DNA of 64,000 nucleotides. Origin: Aegilops tauschii subsp. strangulata. Its lineage: Eukaryota; Streptophyta; Magnoliopsida; Poales; Poaceae. Position 1 is the stretch's first letter. Each line of letters opens with the position of its first letter. Shown one piece after another: positions 23,769 through 36,937 of this stretch. Both the position numbers and the translations under genes were made by a program. Below the pieces are notes generated by a model. It did no database searches. It was given only the letters and a program-made list of their open reading frames with translations, and was not told the DNA's origin. The stretch is from contig NC_053037.3 of assembly GCF_002575655.3 (NCBI RefSeq), forward strand, positions 145,959,207 to 146,023,206, given 5' to 3'.

Positions 23769-26700
23769 TAATTCCCGCTCGTCCTCGAGTAGGTAAATGA
23801 TAAAAACAGAATTTTTGATGTGGAATGCTACCTAACATAATTTTCAAAGTAACTCTCTTTATTGTGGCATGAATGTTCAGATCCGAACGATTCAAGACAA
23901 AAGTTTAATATTGACATAAAAATAATAATACTTCAAGCATACTAACTAAGCAATTATGTCTTCTGAAAATAACATGGCCAAAAGCTTATCCCTACAAAAT
24001 CATATAGTTTGGCTATGCTTCATCTTCGTCACACAAAAATGCTCTCCTCATGCACAACCCCGATGACAAGCCAAGCAATTGTTTCATACTTTAGTAATCT
24101 CAAACTTTTTTCAACTTTCACGTAATACATGAGCGTGAGCCATGGACATAGCACCATGGGTGGAATAGAATATAATGATGGGGGTTGTGTGGAGAAGACA
24201 AAAAAGGAGAAAGTCTCACATTGACGCAGCTAATCAACGGGCTAGGGAGATGCCCATCAATTGATGTCAATGCAAGGAGTAGGGATTGCCATGCAACGGA
24301 TGCACTAGAGCTATAAATGTATGAAAGCTCAACTAAAGAAACTAAGTGGGTGTGCATCCAACTTGCTTGCGCACGAAGACCTAGGGCATTTGAGGAAGCC
24401 TATTGTTGGAATATACAAGCCAAGTTCTATAATGAAAAATTGCCACTAGTATATGAAAGTGACAAAATAAGAGACTCTCTATCATAAAGATCATGATGCT
24501 ACTTTGAAGCACAAGTGTGGAAAAAGGATAGTAGCATTGTCCCTTTTATTTCTTTTCTCTTTTTTGGGCCTTTCCTTTTTTTGGCCTTTCTCCCTTTTTT
24601 CCTTTTTTTATTTGAGATAATGCTCTATTAATGATGATCATCACACTTCTATTTATTTACAACTCAATGATTACAACTCGATACTAGAAAAAAATATGAC
24701 TCTATATGAGTGCCTCCGGCGGTGTACCGGGATGGGCAATGAATCAAGAGTGGCATGTATGATAAATTATGCATGGTGGCTTTGCCACAAATACGATGTC
24801 AACTACATGATCATGCAAGGCAATATGACAATGATGAAGCGTGTCATGATAAATGAAACAGTGGAAAGTTGCATGGAAATATATCTCGGAATGGCTATGG
24901 AAATGCCATAATAGGTAGGTATGGTGGCTGTTTTGAGGAAGATATAAGGAGGCTTATGTGTGATAGAGCATATCATATCACGGGGGTTGGATGCACCGGC
25001 GAAGTTTGCACCAACTCTCAAGGTGAGAAAGGACAATGCACGGTACCGAAGAGGCTAGCAATGATGGAAAGGTGAGAGTGCGTATAATCCATGGACTAAA
25101 CATTAGTCATAAAGAACTCACATACTTATTGCAAAAATCTACAAGTCATCAAAAACCAAGCATTACGCGCATGCTCCTAGGGGGATAGATTGGTAGGAAA
25201 AGACCATCGCTCGTCCCCGACCGCCACTCATAAGGATGACAATCAAAGAACACCTCAGGTTTCAAATTTGTCACACAACAGTTATCATACGTGCATGCTA
25301 CAGGACTTGCAAACTTCAACACAAGTATTTCTCAAATTCACAACTACTCAACTAGCACGACTCTAATATTACCATCTTCATATCTCAAAACAATCATCCA
25401 GTATCAAACTTCTCATAGTATTCAATGCACTTTTTATGAAAGTTTTTATTATACCCATCTTGGATGCCTACCATATTAGGAATAATTTCTAAAGGACTCT
25501 CAAAATAATATAAGTGAAGCATGAGAGATCCATAATTTCTATAAAATAAAACCACCACCGTGCTCTAAAAGATATAAGTGAAGCACTAGAGCGAAATTAT
25601 CTAGCTCAAAAGATATAAGTGAAGCACATAGAGTATTCTAATAAATTCTGATTCATGTGTGTCTCTCCAAAAGGTGTGTACAGCAAGGATGATTGTGGTA
25701 AACTAAAATGCAAAGAATCAAATCATACAAGACGCTCCAAGCAAAACACATATCATGTGGTGAATAAAAATATAGCCTCAAGTAAAGTTACCGATAGACG
25801 AAGACGAAAAGAGGGGATGCCTTCCGGGGCATCCCCAAGCTTAGGCTTTTGGTTGTCCTTGAATTTTACCTTGGTGTTCCTTGGGCATCCCCAAGCTTAG
25901 GCTCTTGCCATTCCTTATTCCAAAATCCATCAAATCTTTACCCAAAACTTGAAAACTTCACAACACAAAACTCAACAGAAAATCTCATGAGCTCCATTAG
26001 TATAAGAAAACAAATCACCACTTCAAGGTACTGTAATTAATCATTGTTTATTTATATTGGTGTTAAACCTACTGTATTCCAACTTCTCCATGGTTCATAC
26101 CCCCCGATACTAGCCATAGATTCATCAAAATAAGCAAACAACACAGGAAAAACAGAATCTGTCAAAAACAGAACAGTCTGTAGTAATCAGATTTGTTCGA
26201 ATACTTCTGGAACTCCAAAAATTATGGAAAACTAGTACAACCTGAATAATTTGTATATTGATCTACTGCAAAAAGAATTGGCAATTTATCACGTTCTGGT
26301 GAATTTTAACAATTATTTTCGTGAGCGCAAAGTTTCTGTCTTTTTCAGCAAGATCAAACAACTATCACCCAAGAAGATCCTATTGGTTCTACTTGGCACA
26401 AACACTTATTAAAACACAAAAACACATCCAAACTGAGCTAGATGAATTATTTATTACTAAAAAGAAACAAAAAGCAAGAAACAAAAATAAAATTGGGTTG
26501 CCTCCCAACAAGCGCTATCGTTCAACGCCCCTAGCTAGACATTGAGATTTCGATGATGCTCACATGAAAGACAAGAATTGAAGCGCAAAGAGAGCATCAT
26601 GAAACACGTGAGAAATACTTATAATTATAACATACTTCCTATGCATAGGCATCTTATAGGCAAATAAATTATCATAGCAAGCAAAAACTAGCATATGCAA

Positions 26701-26877
26701 GGAAGTGGAAAGAAACAATAGCAATCTCAACATAACGAGAGGTAATTTTGTAACATGAAAATTTCTACAACCATATTTTCCTCTCTCATAATAATTACAT
26801 GTGGGATCATAAGCAAATTACACAATATAGCTATCACAAAACATATTCTTAACACGATCCACATGCATGCAAAGTTG
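23769..26877 (-). other. Non-coding internal region of the Athila-like element
   Basis: No credible frame of useful length is found on either strand. The region contains a T-rich run near 24538-24615 and three spaced copies of GATATAAGTGAAGCAC-like sequence (25508-25625). It also has two copies of GCATCCCCAAGCTTAGGCT (25829-25847 and 25885-25903). Pol would normally occupy this position, so it has been lost or was never present in this subfamily. Confidence 0.7.
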
Positions 26878-27309
26878 TCACTCTTCCAAAATAGTGGGAA
26901 TATCATTAACTAAAGTCATGACCTCTCCAAACCCACTTTTATCAAAAACTTCATAAGATTGAACATTATCCAAATATGTGGGATCTAAAGTTGACACTCT
27001 TCCAAACCCACTTTCAGTATTATTGCAAACACTATTATCAATCTCATTTTCATCATGGGGCTTAAATAAAATTTCAAGCTCATAAGAAGAATCACCCCAA
27101 TCATGATCATTGCAACAAGTAGTAGACATAGCAAAACTAGCATCCCCAAGCTTAGGGTTTTGCATATTATTAGCACAATTGACATCAAGAGAATTTATAG
27201 TAAAATCACTGCAATCATGCTTTTTATTCAAGGAGCTATCGTGAATCACTTCATAAGTTTCTTCTTTCAAAACTTCATCACAATTTTCAGATTCACGAAT
27301 TTCAAGCAA
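26878..27309 (-). pseudogene. Gag-like or leader ORF of the Athila-like element
   Basis: A 143-codon open frame lies about 300 bp inside the primer-binding site, where gag would begin. The product is acidic and Asn/Asp-rich, with a repeated motif: ESGFGRVSTLDPTYLDNVQS followed by KSGFGEVMTLVND, suggesting a short internal duplication. I recognise no known domain, zinc knuckle or catalytic motif. It may be the remnant of the gag N-terminus or an element-specific leader ORF. The frame is closed by a stop at 26878. Confidence 0.5.
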
Positions 27310-27612
27310 AACCTCATAAAGATAATCTAGTGCACAAAACTAACTAGAAATTGGTTCATCATAATTGGATCTCTTAAAAAGATTAGAAAGGGGATGAGGA
27401 TCCATAATAATAGATTTTTAGCAAGCGAAGATGCAAGCACATAGAAGGCACATGGCAACACAAGCAAACGAAAAAGACGAACGGAAGAGGGGCGAAGAAA
27501 AGGCAAAGGTGAAGTGGGGGAGAGGAAAACGAGAGGCAAATGGCAAAAAATGTAATGCGAGGGATAAGAGTTTGTGATGGGTACTTGGTATGTCTTGACT
27601 TGTGCGTAGATC

Positions 27613-27630
27613 TCCCCGGCAACGGCGCCA
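27613..27630 (-). other. Primer-binding site, tRNA-Asp type
   Basis: The element strand reads TGGCGCCGTTGCCGGGGA, an 18-base match to what I know as the tRNA-Asp primer site used by Athila-lineage elements. An 11-base spacer separates it from the LTR (27642). Confidence 0.88.
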
Positions 27631-27641
27631 GAAATCCTTCT

Positions 27642-27982
27642 TGCTACCTCTTGACCATGCGGTTGTTTTCCCTTGAAGAGGAAAGGGTGATGCAGCAAAG
27701 TAGCGTAAGTATTTCCCTCAGTTTTTGAGAACCAAGGTATCAATCCAGTAGGAGACTACACGCAAATCCCTCATACATGCACAAACACTCAAGAACCTTG
27801 CAACCAACGCGATAAAGGGGTTGTCAATCCCTTCACGTCCACTTGCAAAAGTGAGATCTGATAAAGATAATAAGATAAATATTTTTTGGTATTTTTGTTG
27901 TATAGATTGAAAAGTAAAGATTGCAAAATAAACGGTGACAGAAATAGCTAGTTGGCGGGAGATTAATATGATGGAAGATAGA
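27642..27982 (-). repeat. 5' LTR of the Athila-like element, first segment
   Basis: It starts TGCTACCTCTTGACC and matches 22183-22524 of the 3' LTR up to the chromovirus insertion. ATAGA (27978-27982) is the target duplicate. Confidence 0.93.
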
Positions 27983-30900
27983 TGTGACGCCCCCGATTCA
28001 ATCGTACACTAATCATGCACGCAAACGTGTACGATCAAGATCAGGGACTCACGGGAAGATATCACAACACAACTCTAAAAACATAAATAAGTCATACAAG
28101 CATCATAATACAAGCCAGGGGCCTCGAGGGCTCAAATACAAGTGCTCGATCATAGACGAGTCAGCGGAAGCAACAATATCTGGGAGTACAGACATAAGTT
28201 AAACAAGTTTGCCTTAAGAAGGCTAGCACAAACTGGGATACCGATCGAAAGAGGCGCAGGCCTCCTGCCTGGGATCCTCCTAAACTACTCCTGGTCGTCG
28301 GCGGTGGCCTCCACGTAGTAGTAGGCACCCTCGGTGTAGTAGGAGTCGTCGTCGACGGTGGTGTCTAGCTCCGGGGCTCCAACCTCTGGTTGCGACAACC
28401 AGGTAAAAAGGAAAGGGGGAAAAGAGGGAGAAAGCAACCGTGAGTACTCATCCAAAGTACTCGCAAGCAAGGATCTACACTACATATGCATGGGTATCTG
28501 TGTAAAGGGGCAATATCGGTGGACTGAACTGCAGAATGCCAGAATAAGAGGGAGATAGCTAGTCCTGTCGAAGACTATGCTTCTGGCAGCCTCCATCTTG
28601 CAGCATGTAGAAGAGAGTAGATGGTAAGTTCACCAAGTATCATCGCATAGCATATTCCTACCCGGCGATCCTCTCCTCGTCGCCCTGTTAGAGAGCGATC
28701 ACCGGGTTGTATCTGCCACTTGGAAGGGTGTGTTTTATTAAGTATCCGGTTCTAGTTGTCATAAGGTCAACGTACAACTCCAAGTCGTCCTGTTACCGAA
28801 GATCACGGCTATTCGAATAGATAAACTTCCCTGCAGGGTGCACCACATTACCCGACACGCTCGATCCCCTTTGGCCGGACACGCTTTCCTGGGTCATGCC
28901 CGGCCTCGGAAGATCAACACGTCGCAGCCCTACCTAGGCACAACAGAGAGGTTAGCATGTCGGTCTAAATCCTATGGCGCAGGGGTCTGGGCCCATCGCC
29001 CATTGCACACCTGCACGTTGCGAACGCGGCCGGAAGCAGACCTAGCCTCCCTAATACAAGAGCAGGTGTTCCAGTCCAATCCAGCGCGCGCCGCTCAGTC
29101 GCTGACGTCACGAAGGCTTCGGCTGATATTACGACGCCGGTTGCCCATATCTTGTCCCACGTGGCGGTTAGTGCGTATAAGGTCAACGACCCAACTCAGA
29201 TCAAATACCAAGATCTCGTTAAGCGTGTTATTATGAAGTAACCGCGGACGCTGACCAGGACCAGGCCCACCTCTCACCTAGGTGGTCTCAACCTTCCCCG
29301 TCGCTCCGCCACAAAGGTTCACTCAAAGGGCCGTCGGGACAAACGTCCTTTCGGTCCCAATCCGTGAATCACTCGCGGGTACTCTACTAGCTGACCCGAC
29401 TTTATTCACCACAGGTTTCATAAATTATGTATATAAGTATATACCCATGATCACCTCCCGAGTGATCACGGCCCGATAGCATAGCATGGCAGACGGACAA
29501 GAATGTAGGGCCACAGATGGAATACTAGCATCCTATACTAAGCATGTAGGATTGTAGGTAAAGGTAACAACGGTAGTAGCAAGGACAGGCTATGCATCAG
29601 GATAGGATTAACGGAAAGCAGTAACATGCTACACTACTCTAATGCAAGCAGTAGAGTAAGAATAGGCGATATCTGGTGATCAAGCGGGGGGGCTTGCCTG
29701 GTTGCTCTGGCAAGAAGGAGGGGTCGTCAACACAGTAGTCGATCTGGGTAGCAGCGGCGTCGGTCTCGGAGTCTAGCGAGAGAAGAGGGGGAAGAAACAA
29801 TAAATATAATGCAAACATATGCATGACGATGCATGACATGACAATGAGCATTGCTAGGGGTGCCCAAACGCGGTAGTAGGTGATACCGGCGAAGGGGGGA
29901 AACATCCGGGAAAGTATTCCCGGTGTTTCGCATTTTCGGACAGATGAACCGGAGGGGGAAAGTTGTGAGTATGCTATGCTAGGGATGCGTGGCGGACGAA
30001 CGAGCTGCGTATCCGGATTCGTCTCGTCGTTCTGAGCAACTTTCATGTAGAAAACATTTTCATCTGAGCTACGGTTTATTTTCTATGTTTTTCTAAAGTT
30101 TTAATCATTTTCTGAATTTATCTAAATTAACAGAAATGAAATTATGACATCTGGATTGCGTGGGATGACGTCAGCAGTCAACACACTGGTTGACTGGTCA
30201 AAATGACCAGTGGGGCCCACTCGTCATAGACAGTGGGGCTAACAGAGGTTTATAATTAGACAGAGTTAATTAGCAGTAGGGCCCCACATGTCAGCGACTG
30301 TTTAGGTTAATTAATTAGTTTTATTTGTAAAAACTTTTTAATTAGTTTAATTATGCGGTGGGGCTCGGATGTCAATGCCACTAGGCTGCCTAGTCAGCAG
30401 TTGACTGGGTCAACCCAGTCAACTGGGCCACCAGGGCCCACTGGCCAGCGACTCAGGGGTGGAGCCCGCCTAGCCACGTCGGCGGACAGCGCCGAAGCGA
30501 CACCGGTGAGTCAAAACACGGCGGCGCGGCTCGGGAGGTGGTCGGAAAACACGTACAGGGCACCGTTCGTCAAGTTTTCGGGCGCGTTCGAAAGCTACGG
30601 CTGCGCCACGTCCAACGGTGGTGGTTGTGGCGGCAGGGGTGACCGGAATCGAGCGCGGCGAGCTCATCGGCGGACGACCGGAGTCGAGTGCGAGAGGAAA
30701 CGGCAACGCAGCGCGTTAACGAGCAAACTGAGAGGCCAGGCGAGACGTACATGAGGCGGTGAATGCAACGGGCGCTGGCCAGTGACCATTTGGTCACTGG
30801 AGGCACGCCGGCGACGAGCGCAGGCGGCAGCGCGTTCGGGCGCTCAACGAGCTAGGGCATAGGGGCCATGGGGAAGCGTGTGCGCGGGTGCGTTGGGTTC

Positions 30901-31928
30901 CTGGAAGCGCCAGGAGCACGGTGACGGGCTCAGGCGAGCATGACGACGGTTGTGGCGATGGCCACGAGCTCGTCGGCAGCGGACAGAAAATGGGCGCGGT
31001 GGCAAGCTAGCTACAGTGCGCGAGGAAGCTAACGGAGAGGAGCGGGAGGTGGAGGAGCTCACCGAGCGGCATACACGGTGGCCCTTGGGGGTTTAGTAGC
31101 AGCAGAGGGCGTCGCCGGAGTTGGTGAAGAGCGCCGGCGAAGCTCGTCGGAGCAGAGGAGGAAGACGGCGGCGTCGTGGGCGTTGCGGTGGCTCCGAACT
31201 CCAACAGGGTGCACCAGTCGAAACAGCGGACGACGTCGACCCTTGGAGACACAGTGGGGCGGCGAGGTGGGCACGGTGGCCGTGGCTAGGCCGGAGCCAT
31301 GGCGGCGGTGCGCTCGGATGCGATGGGGAAGGAGAAGCGGCGAGGTGGATCTGAGGGGGGAGGCGCAGGGGCCGAGAGGGAGAGCGAGGGTGAGTGGGAG
31401 ATGGGATCGAGGAGTCGGGGGCGTGGCGGCCTTATCCCCTCCCGGCGTTGGTGCCGGCGAGGCGGTCGGGCGAGGACGCGCCCCTGTTCCGACCCTGGTC
31501 GGGGGAACAGGGAAGGGGAGAGAGCAACCGGGGGAACGGGGAGTGGGCTGGGTCGGCCGGATGGGCCAGGTGGGCCGGCCTGGTTGTGAGCTGGGCCGCC
31601 TGGTCCAGTGGGGGGGTGGCTGCCTTTTTTTGTATTTGTTTGTTTTTGGTTTTATTCTTTTTCTTTATTTCATTTTCCTTTTTCTGTTTTAATTCAATTT
31701 AAAATATTTATGCATTTTGTAAAAGTGTGTTTCCTTCACCTTAAATACCTAGGCATTACTTGGCACACTCCGAACATTTTAGTTTTGATGTTTGAAAACT
31801 TTTATCGTTTGCCATATTTTGAATTTGATTTTAGAGCCGGTTTTGAACTAACGCGAGATTAGCAACAGTAACGTAGGTGATGTGGCATCATTAGCAGAGT
31901 TTCACTGCTTAATTATCCGGGCGTTACA
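27983..31928 (-). repeat. 3' LTR of the chromovirus
   Basis: On the + strand it runs from TGTGACGCCCCCGATT to CCGGGCGTTACA, 3946 bp. The portion from about 30350 to 31620 is very GC-rich and produces long spurious frames. It carries the core CACGGCTATTCGAATAG (about 28806-28822), which is also found in the solo LTR at 51273. Confidence 0.93.
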
Positions 31929-34176
31929 AATCTCCCCCACTACAAGAAATCTCGTTCCGAGATTTAGGAGTGAAGGAAACAGTCCGGGGTATTCATCACG
32001 CAGGCGATCCTCGCGTTCCCAAGTGGCTTCATCTTCAGAATGGTGCGACCACTTGACGTTGAGGAACTTGATTGCCTTCGGACGTGTGCGGCGTTCAGCT
32101 TGGTCGAGAATGTGGACCGGATGCTCTTTATAGGAGAGGTCCTGTTGCAATTCGAGCACTTCATGATCCACTGCTCGGATTGGGTCCTTGAAGCAACGAC
32201 GGAGCTCTGACACGTGGAACACATCGTGAACCTGAGAAAGGTTCGGCGGAAGCTCCAGTTGATATGCCACTTTTCCACGCCTTTCCAGAATAGTAAATGG
32301 GCCAATATAGTGAGGAGCTAGCTTGCCCGTGATCCCGAAGCGGTGAGCGCCCTTCATTGGTGTAACTCGAAGATAGGCCTTTTCGCCAGGTTGATAGACC
32401 ATGTCTTTATGATGACAGTCATACTGACTCTTCTGACGTGACTGAGCAGTCTTGAGATTCTCATGAATAATGTGGACTTGTTCTTCGGCATGTTGGATAA
32501 TATCCGGACCAAAGAGTGGACGTTCCCTAGTTTCTGACCAGTTCAGAGGGGTTCGGCACTTTCTTCCATATAACACTTCGAAGGGGGCCATCTTCAGACT
32601 AGCTTGATAGCTATTATTATAAGAGAACTCAGCATATGGGAGAGATTCCTCCCATTTCTTGCCGAAGGAAATAACACAAGCTCGAAGCATGTCTTCGAGA
32701 ACTTGGTTGACACGTTCAACTTGCCCTTGCGACTGAGGATGAAATGCAGTATGAATGACAGATGAGTTCCCATAGCTTCTTGGAAACTTGCCCAGAATCT
32801 TGAAGTGAATAAGCTGCCACGGTCTGAACTGATAACCAGTGGAATACCGTGAAGTGAAACAATTCTGGACATATAGAGGGTTGCAAGCTGACTAGCAGTG
32901 ATCGTTTCTTTGACCGCCAGAAAATGTGCAACCTTAGAAAGCCGGTCAATGACGACAAGAATAGCATCATTACCTTTCTGCGATCTGGGAAATCCAGTGA
33001 CGAAGTCCATTTCAACATGGTCCCATTTCCATTCAGGAATAGAGATAGGTTGCAGAGTTCCAGCAGGCCTTTGATGTTCTGCTTTGATATGACGGCAAAC
33101 ATCACACTCAGCAACATAACGAGCAATGTCTTGCTTCATATTAGACCACCAGAATCTCTGACGGATGTCTTGGTACATCTTTGTACTACCAGGATGGATA
33201 GACAGAGGCGTATCATGAGCTTCTTTCATAACCTTTGGAGTCAGATCCAGGTTTTTCCTCTTACTCGGAACCACTAGGCGACCTTTGAAGAACAAAGTGC
33301 CAGCGTCATCAACAGTGAAGAATGAGGGCTTTCCTTCTGTGAGATAACGTTTAATCGTCTCCACTTCATCGACACATTTATGTATCCATTTTATGGTGTC
33401 CACAAGATCTGGTTTCGCAACCAGGGTATTGAGAGAACCCTCGGGAACAACATGGAGGTTTAGTTTTGGGAAATCTTCGGGAGGGGGAGCGAGTGCACCA
33501 GGAAGAACAATATGGAGGTTCAGCTTTTTGAATTCTTCAACAAGTGAGGGCTGAACTTTGTGAACCTGGGGGTGGTTGCAGTAAGACTTGCGGCTCAAGG
33601 CATCAACCATTACATTAGCCTTGCCTGGTGTATAGGAAATACCAAGTCAAAGTCTGCAACAGTCTCCATCCATCTCTACTGACGGAGGTTCAGGTCTGGC
33701 TGAGTAAACAAATACTTCAGACTTTGGTGGTCGGTGAAGATCTCGCAACGATTACCGACAAGGTAATGTCGCCACTGCTTCAATGCATGAATGACAGCAG
33801 CAAGCTCGAGGTCGTGAACCGGGTAGTTCTCTTCGTGAGGGTGCAATTGACGAGAGGCATAAGCAACCACTTTGCGGTCTTGCATTAGGACACAGCCTAA
33901 TCCTTGACGGGAAGCATCGCAGTAAATGACGAAGTCCTTCTTAGTATCAGGTGGAGCAAGCACTGGGGCAGAAGTCAACTTGTCTTTGAGTGCCTGGAAA
34001 CTTTCCCGGCATTTGTCTGTCCATTGGAACTTGACGCCCTTATGCAACAGGTTAGTCAGAGGCCTGGCGATCTTGGAGAAATTCTCGATGAATCGACGGC
34101 AATAGCTGGCGAGACCGAGAAAACTTCTGACTTGCTTGACATTCTTCGGAGGAGTCCATTCGAGAATAGCCTGGAC
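31902..34176 (-). pseudogene. Chromovirus pol, downstream part (RT end, RNase H, integrase, chromodomain)
   Basis: Three minus-strand frames follow one another. 33676-34047 has RNase H ([17 protein letters not shown], then [18 protein letters not shown]). 32594-33610 has the zinc-finger HHCC region (DVCRHIKAEHQRPAGTL) and integrase core (KWDHVEMDFVTGFPRSQKG, then HGIPLVISSDRGSLF). 31902-32690 has the integrase C-terminus and a chromodomain (from FHVSELRRCF to NVKWSHHSEDEATWE). A TAG at 33676-33678 and a frameshift near 33645 separate the first two; a second frameshift near 32750 separates the last two. The last frame does not stop before the LTR: it crosses the polypurine tract and ends 27 bp inside the 3' LTR. 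Confidence 0.9.
31929..31945 (-). other. Polypurine tract of the chromovirus
   Basis: AATCTCCCCCACTACAA on the + strand is TTGTAGTGGGGGAGATT on the element strand, adjoining the 3' LTR. The chromodomain-containing frame runs through it. Confidence 0.85.
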
Positions 34177-36438
34177 TCATTCAGGGTTGACGACAATACC
34201 ATCCTTAGAGATGACATGCCCAAGATAGGTTACTTCGGGTAGCCAGAATTCACATTTGGAGAACTTGGCATATAGTTGATGCTCTCGTAGCTTTTCTAGC
34301 ACAAGACGAAGATGTTCAGCATGTTCTTCTTTGTTCTTGGAAAATACAAGGATATCATCCAGATAAACCACGACGAACTTGTCGAGGTAATCCATGAATA
34401 TATAGGTCATCATGCAAGAGAAGGTGGCTGGAGCATTGGTTAAGCCGAAAGACATGACGGTGTACTCGTATGAACCATATCGAGTCACGAAGGCGGTCTT
34501 TGGGATATCCTCTTCACGAACACGGATCTGGTGGTAACCCAACCTCAAGTCGAGTTTAGAGAACACCGATGAACCAGCCAGTTGATCATACAGATCATTG
34601 ATCCGAGGAAGAGGATATTTATTCTGAATGGTAGCTTGGTTTATAGGACGGTAGTCTTGGACTAATCGGTTTGTCCCATCCTTCTTCTTGATAAAGAGAG
34701 AAGGTGCTCCCCAAGGAGAGCAACTTGGGCGAATGAAACCTTTGCAAAGAGATTTATCGATTTCCTCCTTAAGCTCAATGAGTTCATACGGCGACATCTT
34801 GTAGGGTCGTTTGGCTATAGGAGTGGTGCCTGGTTTCAAGCCGATGATGAATTCGACAGCTCTAGAAGGGGGAATCCCTGGAAGTTCTTCAGGAAAGACG
34901 TCTTGGAATTCGCGAACAACAGGAATGTTTTCAATGCCCTCAAGGGGTGCAGCGTTCAATGCATTCAAGGCATAAAGCCTTGCCTCGGCATTCTGAACTA
35001 GTCGAGCATTGTAGCTTATTATGTCATCAGAAGGGTGTAGCAGATGGACGGTCTTAGTGGCGCAAACGATAGAAGCAGTATGCGCTTTTAACCAATTCAT
35101 TCCCAGAATGAGATCAATGCTACAGGACTTCAGTACGATGGGAGAGACAAGGAATTCCAGTCCTTCGATTTCAATGGGAACGTCGTGACTAACCATAGAG
35201 GTTTGACATTGGCCCGCAGGAGTGTGTACCACTAGCGCAGTGTTCATCTCTTCATATTTAATGCCATGCATGAATGCAAACTCAGCTGATATGAACGAAT
35301 GCGATGCTCCTGTATCAAATAAAACGGATGCTGGTACTGAATTTACGAGAAGTGTACCCATCACAGTAGCAGGCTGGTCTTGAGCTTCGTTCAGATCAAC
35401 GTGGTTGGCATGAACACGACCACAAGACTTGGCATTGTTGTTGCGGGGCTGGTTGCTTCCACGGCCAGTTGCTGGAAGGGCCAGTTGATTCTGGTTCTGG
35501 TTGCATTCCCTAGCACGGTGCCCTGGTTGACCACACCTGAAGCACAGACCATTATTGGGAGCGGGAGCAGGAGCTTGGGGTGGTGGTGCTGGAAGCCTTG
35601 GCTGCCTAGGTGGTGGAGGAGGCAGACAAGGTGCAGCATAGGACTGTCTTGGAGCAGGTGCAGTTGGCTGGTACATGCTGTTGGGAATCCATATCCTACG
35701 CTTCTGTGAGGGCGGGCCCGAAGATGAGCCCGTGTCACGGTTGCGCCTGTGAGAGCTCTGGTGTTCCCGCAGACCAGTTTCGACATTGATGGCCTTGTTC
35801 ACCAAGGTGGCGAAATCAGCAAAGTCATGCACTAGAAGTGCAAGCTTGATGTCAGCTTGAAGACCATCACGGAACTTCTCCTGTCTACGTGCATCAGTTG
35901 CAATGTCCTCTTCAGCATAGCGGGATAAGTCCAGAAACTCCCGCTGATAAGCTTCCACAGTTTTGTTGCCTTGGGTGAGGTTGCGGAACTCACGCTTCTT
36001 CCGGTCCATGACTCCCTGAGGAATGAAGCAGGCACGGAAGGCCACTTGGAAGTCTGGCCAGGTGATGATTGTTCCAGCTGGCATATTACGCCTGTGGCTG
36101 TCCCACCATTGAGCTGCGGGCCCCTTCAGAAAGAAGGAAGCAAAGGTGACATAGTGGGCAGGGGCTACATCAGCAGACTCCATCTCATAGGTGATGTCAC
36201 GGAGCCAGTCATCAGCATCCAGAGGCTGAGTTGAGCCGCGGTACACAGTTGGGTTGAGGCGCATGAAATCCTGCAGAGTCACTTGGGCTGGCTGCTGGTT
36301 CATATTGGGGCGAGGGAATTGAGCCATCATATTTTCCGTGAACTAGCAATTCAGCTCGAGTTGTTGGATCATACCAGCCGTGTACTCAGGCGGTGGTGGG
36401 GCATAGCCACCACGACCACGACCACCTGGTCTAACCAT
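34177..36438 (-). pseudogene. Chromovirus gag, protease and reverse transcriptase
   Basis: The reading frame starts at an ATG at 36438, meets a TAG at 36343-36345, and then stays open for 717 codons (36330-34177). Counting from 36330, the retrotransposon gag domain covers about residues 40-180 ([18 protein letters not shown]). A Pro-rich linker follows, then the CCHC zinc knuckle near residue 265 ([16 protein letters not shown]). The aspartic protease motif is near 335 ([15 protein letters not shown]). Reverse transcriptase spans about 490-717, including the catalytic box [11 protein letters not shown]. The frame ends with a TGA (34177-34179); the next domain continues in the same frame, so this is one nonsense mutation. 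All catalytic motifs in this segment look intact. Confidence 0.92.
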
Positions 36439-36937
36439 CCTGCTAAAATTTAACAGGGGTAGTTCAGCATTGAGAAATTTGCAAAGACAAGAATCATTCA
36501 TGATGAAACATGAGCACGATAGATACTACATAGTAGTCGGCACACCTTACAAAAGGGATCATGCATAGAGTTCAGTACACAGAGTTCGGTACATAGACTA
36601 AGGACATCATAGGCGGCACACAGGCTCGCGGCGGATGCATCTAATACTAACAAGCAAGACTACATCAGTCCCAGGAGGAACTGTGGAGGTAGGTGTAGCC
36701 TGAAAGCTGGTAGTGTCGCATTGGGAACTCCACGTCAGTAACCTAGGGTCCGCGGATACTTTGGTGCAGAACCCGACGCTTAGGTGGCAGAAGAGGACCA
36801 AGTGCGGGAGAGGAGCCTCCCACATATGGCCAGCCGACACCCTGGGGCATCACGGTCCTGGCGGGGTAGATCGCAGATCGCGACAGCTCACCAGATCGGA
36901 CAAAGGGGTGCAACAATGTCAGAGCACGGTAAAGGTG

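Noticed and set aside
27613..27630. Possible tRNA gene fragment
   Set aside because: The match to tRNA-Asp is only the 18-base primer-binding complement next to an LTR; no cloverleaf is present.
28838..29236. 132-codon frame, repeated at 38563-38961
   Set aside because: Both copies are at the same place in the two LTRs of the chromovirus. There is no domain and the position is the LTR body, so I treat them as chance frames.
30353..31692. Long + strand frames rich in Gly, Arg and Ala in a GC-rich stretch
   Set aside because: They lie inside the chromovirus LTR and recur at 40129-41569 in the partner LTR with frame-breaking differences. Composition alone explains the open frames.
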